Shown here: one piece after another, positions 1-7,152 of the stretch
Layout: each line of letters opens with the position of its first letter
Position numbering within the stretch: position 1 is the stretch's first letter
Assembly: GCA_003611745.1 (NCBI GenBank)
Contig: RAYF01000006.1
Coordinates: forward strand, 1 to 64,000
DNA length: 64,000 nucleotides
Source of the DNA: a bacterium D16-36
GTDB taxonomy: Bacteria; Bacillota; Clostridia; Lachnospirales; Lachnospiraceae
Direction of reading: 5' to 3'
Notes under the pieces: model-generated
Told to the model about the DNA's origin: nothing
The model's input: only the letters and a program-made list of their open reading frames with translations
The model's database searches: none
Position numbers and translations under genes: made by a program

Positions 1-131
1 GAACCATTTGCGGGGATGCGACAATGTTATAGATGTAAGGGTAATTTACATGGCAAGGCAGGACGCACAGGAGGAATGCCTTGCTGCAAAACGACGTCGT
101 AACAAAACAAATGTGCATTTGGAGATTAATA

Positions 132-644
132 ATGAAAGTGACAGAATTGGAAAAATGTATTGAATTGTATGGAAAAGACATTTATGCATTTTGCAGGCAG
201 TTGACTTACAGCAGGCAGGAGGCGGATGAACTGTATCAGGATACCTTTTTGAAAGTAATGGAACTGCTCTATAAAATAAAGATGGAAGACAATCCCAAGA
301 GCTATATTTTGTCAATCGCTTTACGCCTCTGGAAAAATTCTAAGCGGAAATATGCCAGACGCAGGCAGATTGCTGATATGGAGAGTTTAACGGAGGAAGA
401 GCAGGGCATTGGGGAGGATGCTTATTCTTTGGAAGATGAGGTAGTTGCAAGGGAGAGGGCAAGAGAGGTGAGGGATGCTGTCAGGGAATTGGCGGATAAA
501 TACAGGATGCCGGTGTACCTTTATTATATGGAGGAGTTGTCGATACCGGATATAGCGGGGGTACTCAAGATACCAAAGGGAACTGTCAAGAGCAGGCTGT
601 ATCAGGCGAGAAAATTATTAAGAGAGAGGCTGGAGGTGGAGTAA
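132..644 (+). CDS. ECF-type RNA polymerase sigma factor
   Basis: A 170-residue sigma-70 family protein that should direct RNA polymerase to a small regulon. Region 2 lies at about residues 8-75 (acidic QEADELYQDTF helix, then a basic stretch around RKYARRR). Region 4 lies at about 110-165, with a helix-turn-helix reading IPDIAGVLKIPKGTVKSRL. I chose ATG 132 because GGAG at 121-124 is well spaced; an upstream in-frame start lacks a site. A short inverted repeat (GCAAGGCA/TGCCTTGC, 53-84) precedes it. The next gene starts two bases after the stop codon, so the pair is co-transcribed, as expected for a sigma/anti-sigma unit. The regulon cannot be inferred from the sequence. Confidence 0.9.
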   Translation: MKVTELEKCIELYGKDIYAFCRQLTYSRQEADELYQDTFLKVMELLYKIKMEDNPKSYILSIALRLWKNSKRKYARRRQIADMESLTEEEQGIGEDAYSLEDEVVARERAREVRDAVRELADKYRMPVYLYYMEELSIPDIAGVLKIPKGTVKSRLYQARKLLRERLEVE

Positions 645-645
645 T

Positions 646-1839
646 ATGAGTGATAAATTAGATGAATTATTAAAGGATGCCCTTACTCCGTCTGAGGAAC
701 CAAGTGTCTGGTTAAATCAAAGTATTGTAAGAAAGGCAAAGGGGGACAATATTATGAAGAAACCATTTTTTAAGACAATGCCGGTAGCGGCAGCATTAGC
801 GATTGGAATTCTGGCTGCAGGAAGCCTTACAACGTATGCAGCTTGGAAATACCTCAGTGTGGAGCAGGTGGCAGAAGATGTGGGTGATGAAAAGCTTGCC
901 GATACATTCCGTGACAAGAATGGGACAATCAGCGTTAACGAGAGCCAGATTTCCGGGAATTATAAGGTGACACTTAAAGAGATTGCGTCAGGTAAAAACC
1001 TAAGCGACTTTATGGTGACAGAGGATGACGGGACAATCAGGGATGACAGGACATATGCGGTAGTATCTATTGAGAAAAAAGATGGTTCAGCAATGCCGGA
1101 TACAAGTGATGATGATTACGGTAAAGTGCCGATTCTGGTAACTCCGTTTATCAAAGGGGAAGCCCCATGGCAGATGAATATTTTTTATATGAATGTCGGT
1201 GCAAGTACTACAGTAAAGAATGGCGTTATGTACCAGATTATAGATTGTGATAATCTGGAAGCATTTGCGGGGAGGGGAGTTTATCTCGGCGTTTTGGATG
1301 ACCAGTTTGTAGACAATACTTCCTACGCCATTGACAAGGAGACAGGGGAAATCACACCAAAGAAAGATTATGATGGCATGAATATTCTTTTCAACCTTCC
1401 TTTAGATAAGTCAAAGGCAGACGAAGAGGCAGCTAACAAGCAGCTTGCCCAGTGGAGAGGTGACGCAGAAGGCGATGATGCGGAGCAGGAAGGTACTGGG
1501 GATCAGAAGCAGGCAGATGAAGAGGAATGGACGCCAGAAAAGGTAATGAAGGAGTGCAGCCTGATTAAAGAGAGCGTACAGAAAGTAAAAGCAGACAAAG
1601 ACGGTTATGTATCTCTTAATTGGAAATATCAGGGCGGCTCCGGAAGCACAGAGATGTTGGTTGAGACAAAAGATGGTGTATTCGCAGATGTTATAAAAGA
1701 AGGGAAATATGGAACACCAGAGGCAACTACGATACTCGGTTCTACAGGAAGCGGGGAAGATGCTTTGATTGAAACATTAACTTGTGAAAAGGATGGCACA
1801 TATACTTTTGCATTGTACCGTCCGGGTAAGGCAAAATAA
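646..1839 (+). CDS. Membrane anti-sigma-like protein
   Basis: A 397-residue single-pass protein translated directly after the sigma factor (ATG at 646, GGAGG inside the 3' end of the sigma gene). The N-terminal ~45 residues are cytoplasmic, a TM segment (AAALAIGILAAGSLTTYAA) covers about 48-66, and the rest is predicted outside. That order fits an anti-sigma factor with a DUF4179-like or other extracytoplasmic domain, but I do not see a zinc anti-sigma (HxxxCxxC) motif. A glutamate/aspartate-rich linker lies around residues 275-295. The role as sigma inhibitor is inferred from the operon position and topology. Confidence 0.7.
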   Translation: MSDKLDELLKDALTPSEEPSVWLNQSIVRKAKGDNIMKKPFFKTMPVAAALAIGILAAGSLTTYAAWKYLSVEQVAEDVGDEKLADTFRDKNGTISVNESQISGNYKVTLKEIASGKNLSDFMVTEDDGTIRDDRTYAVVSIEKKDGSAMPDTSDDDYGKVPILVTPFIKGEAPWQMNIFYMNVGASTTVKNGVMYQIIDCDNLEAFAGRGVYLGVLDDQFVDNTSYAIDKETGEITPKKDYDGMNILFNLPLDKSKADEEAANKQLAQWRGDAEGDDAEQEGTGDQKQADEEEWTPEKVMKECSLIKESVQKVKADKDGYVSLNWKYQGGSGSTEMLVETKDGVFADVIKEGKYGTPEATTILGSTGSGEDALIETLTCEKDGTYTFALYRPGKAK

Positions 1840-1867
1840 ATTATTGCAGCGATATTGGATTTGGTGG

Positions 1868-1889
1868 GCTGCCGCGTTTGCGCGGCAGC
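1868..1889 (+). terminator. Hairpin after the sigma/anti-sigma operon
   Basis: Perfect 9-bp stem GCTGCCGCG/CGCGGCAGC with loop TTTG, 29 bases after the stop codon. The following tract (TCATTTATCTT) is only moderately T-rich, so this is a plausible but weak intrinsic terminator. Confidence 0.55.
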
Positions 1890-1900
1890 TCATTTATCTT

Positions 1901-2018
1901 ATGAATTCTCTGTGGTGTATTTATATATATCGTATCATAGTTGTCTCCCTTTTCCTTTAGGAATAAAAAGAACCAGCCAAATGGTAATTCCTGTAAAAAT
2001 ACTGTTTTTATATGCCAT
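1901..2018 (-). pseudogene. PadR regulator remnant (N-terminal fragment)
   Basis: Read on the minus strand from ATG 2018, this gives MAYKNSIFTGIT, closely matching the start of the intact PadR gene at 6203-5859 (MAYKNSIITGIT). The match continues as xxLVLFIPKGKG against LLVLLILKEKG. An in-frame TGA interrupts it where the intact gene has a Tyr/Val-Tyr stretch, and similarity stops at about 1901 after YKYTTENS (against CKYITENS). The remainder of the gene is missing. This is a truncated, dead duplicate. Its upstream operator-like region is also duplicated. Confidence 0.85.
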
Positions 2019-2092
2019 TTTTATCTCCTGTGTATAGCGTAGCGCACATAATTAGGAAATTATAGAAAAATCAAATATCATCTAGTTCAGAA

Positions 2093-2111
2093 TATATGTT
2101 GACAATATATA
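2093..2111. promoter_or_regulatory. PadR-type operator overlapping a -35 element
   Basis: Imperfect dyad TATATGTTGACAATATATA with 8 of 9 arm pairs matching around a central A. It is nearly identical to the perfect dyad at 6267-6285 upstream of the intact PadR gene. It contains TTGACA (2099-2104), and TATATT follows 18 bp later (2123-2128), so it could be a plus-strand promoter covered by the operator. Assignment to PadR is inferred from the duplication. Confidence 0.55.
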
Positions 2112-2302
2112 TTTGTCTGTGGTATATTTTGACTATAAATACTAGATATATGAGGCTTTATATAATGATATAAGAAAAAATTGCTTTTTGCTTTACATGT
2201 TAAGCCAAAAGATTACTGGGGACAGCATACATAGTGTTTAAGGTATTAACAGTTCCTTAGGTGGGATGTTGGTATAAAAAACGAAAGAAAAGAGGTGAAA
2301 GA

Positions 2303-2371
2303 ATGTATAGGGATTTGTCTGAAAATACAGAGGAAATTGAAAGTAAAAGCGTTCTTTTCCTGTGGCAGTGA
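2303..2371 (+). CDS. Possible 22-residue peptide
   Basis: A short frame (starts MYRDLSENTEEIE) with a good GAGGTG site at 2292-2297 and ATG at 2303, downstream of the promoter/operator at 2093-2128. Its 3' half lies in the left arm and loop of the 2349-2389 hairpin, so it could be a leader peptide or a random frame. The coding call is weak. Confidence 0.3.
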   Translation: MYRDLSENTEEIESKSVLFLWQ

Positions 2372-2389
2372 GATGCCGGAAAAGAACGC
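2349..2389. repeat. 12-bp perfect inverted repeat
   Basis: GCGTTCTTTTCC and GGAAAAGAACGC flank a 17-base loop. No T-run follows on the plus strand. On the minus strand the hairpin is followed by TTTTACTTT, which could act as a weak terminator for minus-strand transcription through the dead PadR side. Confidence 0.6.
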
Positions 2390-2498
2390 CATATAGAGAT
2401 TACAGTTTGGATTATAACACAAAAGAGAGCGGAATGGGAAGATAATATACTCAGGATGAAACACTGTATGTGGAGATGAATTTTTTGCTACATAGTCA

Positions 2499-3275
2499 CA
2501 TAGAATTTTTGATAGGATTAAACACAACCATGGTATCATTGAAGAATTAAATGTATATCAAATAGGGCAGGGAATTGACGGATTGTACGGAGAAGATATT
2601 AGAAAAAATACTTTGGATATAGAGGATAATAAAAAAGTTAACATTTTATCACAGATATCTAATGCCTTAAATATAGGATATAAAGAAGTACAAGCAGCAC
2701 CAAATAGAGCAACTAATGATATAGAAACAAGTTCTGATGGATATTTAAAGCAACTGTTAGTCATAACACAAACTGGAAAATCAAATGTTGTTAATGTTTC
2801 ATATACGGCAACATGGTTGAAAAATCCTCTTAATAGAAAAATTGATTGTTATGGAATACATTAAAAAAATGCCTCTTTTACAAAAAAAACCGTTGATGCT
2901 TCATATAAGTGGCATTATAATTATACATCAGGTTCAAATAGAAAAACCATTACAGAATCTTCAAATCAATCTAACAATATAAAATATACTGATAATGGCA
3001 TTGCTTGTAAAACAGATTTAAAAAATAATCCAATCGGAACGGATTGTTCATATACGGATTATATTTTGTCTATAAGCGGTTCCGCTACAATTGATAATAA
3101 GAATATCAATTATGTGGTGGTATATGGCGAATATTTTCATCAGGAATCTATAATAGAGGTACATCCATCTATTACCATAGGCAATGGTGGCTCTATAACA
3201 TTTAACGGAAGTGTCGCAGATAAAATGAATGAAATGACACCTAATACATATATTAAGTTTTATTATAATAAATAG
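2499..3275 (+). pseudogene. Broken secreted-protein gene, family not recognised
   Basis: One reading frame runs from about 2499 to the TAG at 3273-3275, interrupted by an in-frame TAA at 2862-2864. On both sides the translation looks like one protein: NVSYTATWLKNPL, then the stop, then KNASFTKKTVDASYKW, and later SISGSATIDNKNINYVVVYG. There is no start codon with a ribosome binding site and no signal peptide in frame, so the 5' end is also lost. The beta-rich, Thr/Asn/Ser-rich composition suggests an extracellular protein. The 54-residue membrane protein follows immediately and its ribosome binding site overlaps this stop codon, so the two were probably an operon. I do not recognise the family. 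Two stop-free pieces may still be annotated separately as small hypothetical proteins (2583-2864 and 3066-3275). Confidence 0.6.
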
Positions 3276-3284
3276 GAGATTGTT

Positions 3285-3449
3285 ATGAAATTTGCTCTAT
3301 ATGTTACCTTATCGTTTATGGTAATTTGGTATATTTTAGCATTACTAATTTCTTCAATATTTAAATCAAGTGTAGGATTAGATTGTGTTCCCGTCATAAT
3401 GCTTGTTTTCTATGGGGCACTAGGAATAAACTATCTAAAAAAGAAGTAA
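3285..3449 (+). CDS. Small two-helix membrane protein (54 aa)
   Basis: ATG 3285 with AGGAG at 3274-3278, which overlaps the stop codon of the broken gene before it. The product starts MKFALYVTLSFMVIWYI and has two hydrophobic segments (about residues 4-25 and 33-48) followed by a Lys-rich tail (NYLKKK). Tiny membrane proteins like this often accompany secreted toxins or peptides as accessory or immunity factors. That is only a possibility here. Confidence 0.55.
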   Translation: MKFALYVTLSFMVIWYILALLISSIFKSSVGLDCVPVIMLVFYGALGINYLKKK

Positions 3450-3533
3450 AGGGTTGTTAAAAATTAGTATTATCAAGCCTCTAAACTAAGTCTGAAAAAT
3501 CTAACGACATTTTATAGCAGTTCCTCAGTATAG

Positions 3534-3722
3534 CTTGTAAGATTGGGAATCAAGTTTAAGTTTAGAAGAAAAACATCTATAAAAGCAAAATATGCTATGA
3601 CGATTGGGTATATAGTGTCATTTTATTCAGTAATCTCAGTCGGCAGCGGTCAGGCACTCGGATATTCACCGGAGATGCCTGACTTGCTGTATTTTGGCAA
3701 TACGGTGGCATCAGACGAGTGA
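3534..3722 (+). pseudogene. C-terminal gene fragment, unknown
   Basis: An open frame without a convincing start (only ATG at 3597) reads GIKFKFRRKTSIKAKYA, a hydrophobic stretch TIGYIVSFYSVISVGSG and an acidic end, stopping at TGA 3720-3722. The basic-then-hydrophobic pattern is protein-like and it sits in a segment of decayed genes, so I treat it as a remnant. No family recognised. Confidence 0.35.
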
Positions 3723-3738
3723 TAGGTGAAATTACATT

Positions 3739-3846
3739 ATGAATTTACAGAAAATTCTACTTATTATCTGTGGAAATATCTGCTTAATCATGTATATAGT
3801 ATCGAATCAGGAGCCTCCAGATATACCATTGGGCTCTTACAGTTGA
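3739..3846 (+). CDS. Possible 35-residue signal-peptide-like ORF
   Basis: ATG 3739 opens MNLQKILLIICGNICLIMYI, a typical N-terminal hydrophobic helix, then NQEPPDIP and a stop. The frame starting at 3842 (VEEELKTI, stop, EIMELINNYKEKE) continues into the next gene. This small ORF may therefore be the frameshifted export signal of the 3875-4159 product rather than an independent gene. Confidence 0.35.
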   Translation: MNLQKILLIICGNICLIMYIVSNQEPPDIPLGSYS

Positions 3847-3874
3847 AGAAGAATTAAAAACCATATAGGAAATC

Positions 3875-4159
3875 ATGGAGCTTATAAATAACTACAAGGA
3901 AAAGGAATCCGGACAGATAAACTCTTCCGTAGCAGACTCTATTTATACATTGTTTAAGCCACATTCAGCGGAATGCTGTTATATTGTCGGTTTCCATCCA
4001 GAGCATCCAGAGTATAAGGCAGACCCATGGCTGGTAGTGACGGGAACAGATAATATATATCTGTTCAAGGATAAAAAGTGGAAGAAATATGAAAATGTCC
4101 ATATCGGTATTAACCTGTTCGCAGGAGAGGTCAGAAATGTTTCCAGATTAAACTTCTAA
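3875..4159 (+). CDS. Hypothetical protein (94 aa)
   Basis: Starts at ATG 3875 with AGGA upstream. The protein (FKPHSAECCYIVGFHPEHPEY, then DPWLVVTGTDNIYLF) looks like a small alpha/beta domain and has no signal or TM segment of its own. Upstream sequence in the same frame is protein-like but interrupted by TAG, and a signal-like ORF sits just before it. The gene may be the 3' part of a frameshifted longer gene. The lipoprotein gene at 4192 follows after 32 bases. Function unknown. Confidence 0.5.
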   Translation: MELINNYKEKESGQINSSVADSIYTLFKPHSAECCYIVGFHPEHPEYKADPWLVVTGTDNIYLFKDKKWKKYENVHIGINLFAGEVRNVSRLNF

Positions 4160-4191
4160 AAAACTTTAGACTAGAAAGGCGAGGTATAAAT

Positions 4192-5343
4192 ATGAAAAGG
4201 CAATCTATCCTATACATTACACTATTATCAATTATATTGCTTTTTTCAGTTGGCTGCGAACAAACAGAAAAACAAAACTCAACAAAAAAAGCAGATTCAA
4301 CAAAAATGACGGATAAGGAGGACGCTCCTTATTTCTGCATTGTATGCCATAAAAACGGGAAAAATTCAGGGGAGACCGCGTTCCTAGTTTATGATATTGA
4401 AAGTAAAACATTGGTGCAGGCACTTGATGTAACAGGGCTTTGCGAATTTCCTATGGGGGTAGTGGATGTAAAAAATGATAAAGTATACTATTCCCTCTGG
4501 GGTGATTTTGAAAAGAAAGGAACCAGAGCCGGAGATTGCCTGATGTGTTATGATATGAAAACCAAAAAGCAATGGCAGGTTACAGAAATCCATCACCTCT
4601 TTGATTATCTCACTATTTATAATGGGGAGTTATATGGCAACATTGCCGGCAGAGAAAGCAATGGAAACCCGCAGCTATCCAAAATCAATACAGAGACAGG
4701 GAAAATCACGCCAATCGAACCAGATAACACGGATGTCTGGTATAAGGATATTTCCATAGATTACCAGACAGGGGAGATTCTGGCATCCAGTTACTCTAAC
4801 TATGCCTCCCGCCGATATGATAAAAACGTAAAGAAGGATAAATATATTCCATGGCCATTTTTCCTGCACAGCATCTCACCAGATTTACAGGCATCAAAGG
4901 TGATATATACTTTTTCGGATGCTCCATATACTTCTTTATTTGATAATTATACAGAGGATAACAAAACTCTCAATAAAAAGCGGAAAGCAACGGCAAACCA
5001 AATGCTGATATCAGAATTTAGCCGCTTAAACGACCATCAGATTTTATTTCTTGGGGCAAAGGATGTTTTTGGTGATTTGTCCTTAAAGCTTTTGGACACC
5101 ACGAGCAAAACAGTGTCTGATTTTAAAATAGATGGGAAAAAATTAGACGAACCATGCTACGTTTCTAAAGATAAAAAAGATATTTTTGTTTCTTTAGAGC
5201 CGAAAGGCAGTAAAAGCGGCATGTACCGTTATCACTTAGCTGACAAATCAAAGGAGTTTCTTTTTGGTGGAAAAGAACTGAGAAAAGCTTTAGGCTGGAA
5301 AGGCGAGTATGAGATTGTTACATTGCAGTTAATTTATCAATAA
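4192..5343 (+). CDS. Lipoprotein, beta-propeller-like, unknown
   Basis: A 383-residue lipoprotein with signal peptide MKRQSILYITLLSIILLFSV and lipobox cysteine in FSVGC at residue 22, followed by a Lys/Thr-rich linker. The body has repeating strand-turn units with phrases such as VYDIESKTLVQAL, CYDMKTKKQWQV and INTETGKITPI. This cadence is typical of beta-propeller blades that report values, so it resembles YncE/TolB-like surface proteins. No catalytic motif is visible. GAGGT precedes ATG 4192, and a strong terminator follows at 5401. It is intact, unlike its upstream neighbours. Confidence 0.65.
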   Translation: MKRQSILYITLLSIILLFSVGCEQTEKQNSTKKADSTKMTDKEDAPYFCIVCHKNGKNSGETAFLVYDIESKTLVQALDVTGLCEFPMGVVDVKNDKVYYSLWGDFEKKGTRAGDCLMCYDMKTKKQWQVTEIHHLFDYLTIYNGELYGNIAGRESNGNPQLSKINTETGKITPIEPDNTDVWYKDISIDYQTGEILASSYSNYASRRYDKNVKKDKYIPWPFFLHSISPDLQASKVIYTFSDAPYTSLFDNYTEDNKTLNKKRKATANQMLISEFSRLNDHQILFLGAKDVFGDLSLKLLDTTSKTVSDFKIDGKKLDEPCYVSKDKKDIFVSLEPKGSKSGMYRYHLADKSKEFLFGGKELRKALGWKGEYEIVTLQLIYQ

Positions 5344-5400
5344 TGAAGTATATTAAGTATTCTCGCATACTCATAGATATTTGAAAGATTCAAAATCAGA

Positions 5401-5450
5401 AACCGCTGCAAAGGGCATACCAAGTTCGATTGCAGCGGTTTTTAGCTTTT
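5401..5450 (+). terminator. Intrinsic terminator after lipoprotein gene
   Basis: 11-bp perfect stem AACCGCTGCAA/TTGCAGCGGTT followed by TTTAGCTTTT, 58 bases after the stop codon. The convergent minus-strand gene ends at 5500. Confidence 0.85.
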
Positions 5451-5499
5451 AAGATATGAAATATTGGCCTGCTTAAAAATTGTCAATAAATCCCTTGCT

Positions 5500-5856
5500 T
5501 CAAAAAGAACTGTTCTGCTTTGTCAGAATCCGGTATATATTATAATATGTGGTTCCCCAGACAAAAACACCGCAAAATATTATGAACAGCATTGCAAGGG
5601 CTGTGATTTTCACCCGCTTTCCATATCTCGTTTTCCTTGCTATGGCATCCACGTCTAACATGGTAAAGTAGTTATTTGCCACATCATGGGGCATACCATA
5701 CTTGTCATACAACTGTTCCAGCGAGCTGATATTTTCTTCCGCACAACATTCTTCAATGTCCGTTTTTAAAGATTTCATGTACTGCCTTTCTGCCTTTCCC
5801 ATGATTGGGAAAAAGGATTTGGCGATTGAAATATACTGCCCGCAAATGTTCTTCAA
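5500..5856 (-). CDS. DUF1700/DUF6120-like membrane protein
   Basis: A 118-residue protein beginning at TTG 5856, with AGGAGGG placed inside the last codons of the PadR gene. The N-terminal ~70 residues contain an amphipathic helical region (QYMKSLKTDIEECCAEEN, then QLYDKYGMPHDVANNYF) typical of small proteins encoded next to PadR regulators. One TM helix (ITALAMLFIIFCGVFVW) lies near residues 84-101. These partners usually act with PadR in cell-envelope control, and that role is inferred from context. The two-base gap after PadR implies translational coupling. Confidence 0.65.
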   Translation of the reverse strand: MKNICGQYISIAKSFFPIMGKAERQYMKSLKTDIEECCAEENISSLEQLYDKYGMPHDVANNYFTMLDVDAIARKTRYGKRVKITALAMLFIIFCGVFVWGTTYYNIYRILTKQNSSF

Positions 5857-5858
5857 AT

Positions 5859-6203
5859 CTAATCCCTCCTTCGTAAATGCTCCTGAATTAAACCGAACCC
5901 GGCAGACATATTTTGGTAATCTGTCATCAGCTCATCTAGATATGTTTCACCAGCAGGCTCCAAATGATAGTATACTCTGGTTCTTTTTCTTCCCACAAGT
6001 TTGGAATATTCACTGATCATATTTTCCATCTCTAGTTTATACATAACAGTATAAACTGTGTTGTGGGGGATTGATAGCAATTCATTTGAATTCTCTGTGA
6101 TGTACTTGCATATCTCGTATACGTAGCTGTCTCCTTTTTCCTTTAGGATAAGAAGAACCAGTAAATCGGTAATCCCTGTTATAATACTGTTTTTATATGC
6201 CAT
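5859..6203 (-). CDS. PadR family transcriptional regulator
   Basis: A 114-residue winged-helix repressor. MAYKNSIITGITDLLVL opens the recognition domain, TVYTVMYKLEMENMI is the wing/recognition region, and the short C-terminal helix (YLDELMTDYQNM) mediates dimerisation in this family. ATG 6203 is preferred over 6230 because GGAGGT lies six bases ahead. The perfect dyad at 6267-6285 lies upstream and probably mediates autorepression. Followed without a gap by a small membrane protein. A truncated copy lies at 1901-2018. Confidence 0.85.
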   Translation of the reverse strand: MAYKNSIITGITDLLVLLILKEKGDSYVYEICKYITENSNELLSIPHNTVYTVMYKLEMENMISEYSKLVGRKRTRVYYHLEPAGETYLDELMTDYQNMSAGFGLIQEHLRRRD

Positions 6204-6266
6204 TCCTACCTCCTGTGTATAAGTTAACATATTAAATTTGCAAATTCAATATTCTGGAGTTAAAAA

Positions 6267-6285
6267 TATATATTGACAATATATA
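6267..6285. promoter_or_regulatory. Perfect 19-bp dyad, probable PadR operator
   Basis: TATATATTGACAATATATA has nine perfectly paired bases on each side of a central A, lies 64 bp upstream of the PadR start and recurs in near-identical form at 2093-2111. It includes TTGACA (6273-6278) with an AT-rich -10-like region 18 bp on, so it may also control plus-strand transcription toward 6414 and 6596. Confidence 0.65.
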
Positions 6286-6413
6286 ACAGGATATGATATA
6301 TTTCAACTGCAAACGGCGAATATTATTAATATTCGCCATAATAATTTAGGAAACTACAGAATGTTAAAAAAGGTGTAAAGTTTCCAAGAAATACAATTGT
6401 GGGAGGTGATTTT

Positions 6414-6488
6414 ATGCTACATATGAGGAAAGGCGTTAATATTGCGGCGAAAGTAACTATTGTAATTGCAGAAAATCATAAAAAGTGA
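6414..6488 (+). CDS. Possible 24-residue basic peptide
   Basis: A very good site (GGGAGGTGAT, 6401-6410) precedes ATG 6414. The product starts MLHMRKGVNIAAKV and ends in basic residues. It lies downstream of the PadR dyad and before the secreted protein gene. It could be a leader peptide, a small secreted peptide or a chance frame. Confidence 0.35.
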   Translation: MLHMRKGVNIAAKVTIVIAENHKK

Positions 6489-6595
6489 ATATACAGATTT
6501 TCTGCATAAACCAGAGATACCAGAAGTTCTCATAAAATATAGTAAGAGAAACTTTGAAATCCTGAAATTTAAAGGAACTATTGGAGGAAAACAGT

Positions 6596-7015
6596 ATGAA
6601 AAAAGATTTAAAAAATTTTATTGGTAAGGCTGCAGTATTGTGCAGTGTTGTTGCATTGCTTGGTATTGGTGTTTCAACAAATGTCAGCGCTAAAGTGAGG
6701 GTTGAACTTACTAAAAGCATGCCATGGGTAAATAGTGATAAGGTAACTTGCAGGCAAATATCTGCAGATGGAAAGGTTAGTTCTAATAGCCTTAAGACAG
6801 TAGCGTGGGTCATGGAATATAGGGGAAGTGATGGACTATGGCACTACCAAAAAAACTCAAATGAATGGCTTAGATTTTCTCCAGGAACAACGGTACCATC
6901 GTTAACAGGGGATATTTATGGAAAATGTGACCAAAGGCTTCAGTTAAATCCTTACGGAGCTGGAGATGATGGAAAAGGCGGTATTGCAACAGGTTATTTA
7001 TACGTGGTACAATAA
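6596..7015 (+). CDS. Secreted protein, unknown (139 aa)
   Basis: ATG 6596 with GGAGGA six to ten bases ahead. A clear signal peptide ends in NVSA-KV near residue 32. The mature ~107 residues are aromatic- and Gly-rich (AWVMEYRGSDGLWHYQ, NEWLRFSPGT) with one Cys pair (KVTCRQIS, GKCDQRL) that could form a disulfide. A hairpin with moderate T content follows, then an ABC-type membrane system. The arrangement of small secreted protein plus membrane protein plus ABC ATPase is reminiscent of bacteriocin loci such as lactococcin 972. I do not see the sequence hallmarks of that family, so the product is left unknown. Confidence 0.6.
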   Translation: MKKDLKNFIGKAAVLCSVVALLGIGVSTNVSAKVRVELTKSMPWVNSDKVTCRQISADGKVSSNSLKTVAWVMEYRGSDGLWHYQKNSNEWLRFSPGTTVPSLTGDIYGKCDQRLQLNPYGAGDDGKGGIATGYLYVVQ

Positions 7016-7022
7016 AAAATAA

Positions 7023-7046
7023 GGGCAATATAAATGGTTATTGCCC
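7023..7046 (+). terminator. Hairpin after secreted protein gene
   Basis: GGGCAATA/TATTGCCC stem with an eight-base loop, starting eight bases after the stop and followed by TGTGCTGTTTT. It is probably a partial terminator that separates the secreted protein from the transporter genes. Confidence 0.6.
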
Positions 7047-7152
7047 TGTGCTGTTTTAGAAAAATTATGGCTATTTCCCCAATTCGAATTTCTTTAAAAA
7101 TCGGGTTGGGAGGAATAGCAGATATATAAATTTTGTAAATTAGGAGTTATCA

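Noticed and set aside
1855-2037. Plus-strand 60-codon frame after the first hairpin
   Set aside because: It lies antisense to the PadR remnant and has no ribosome binding site.
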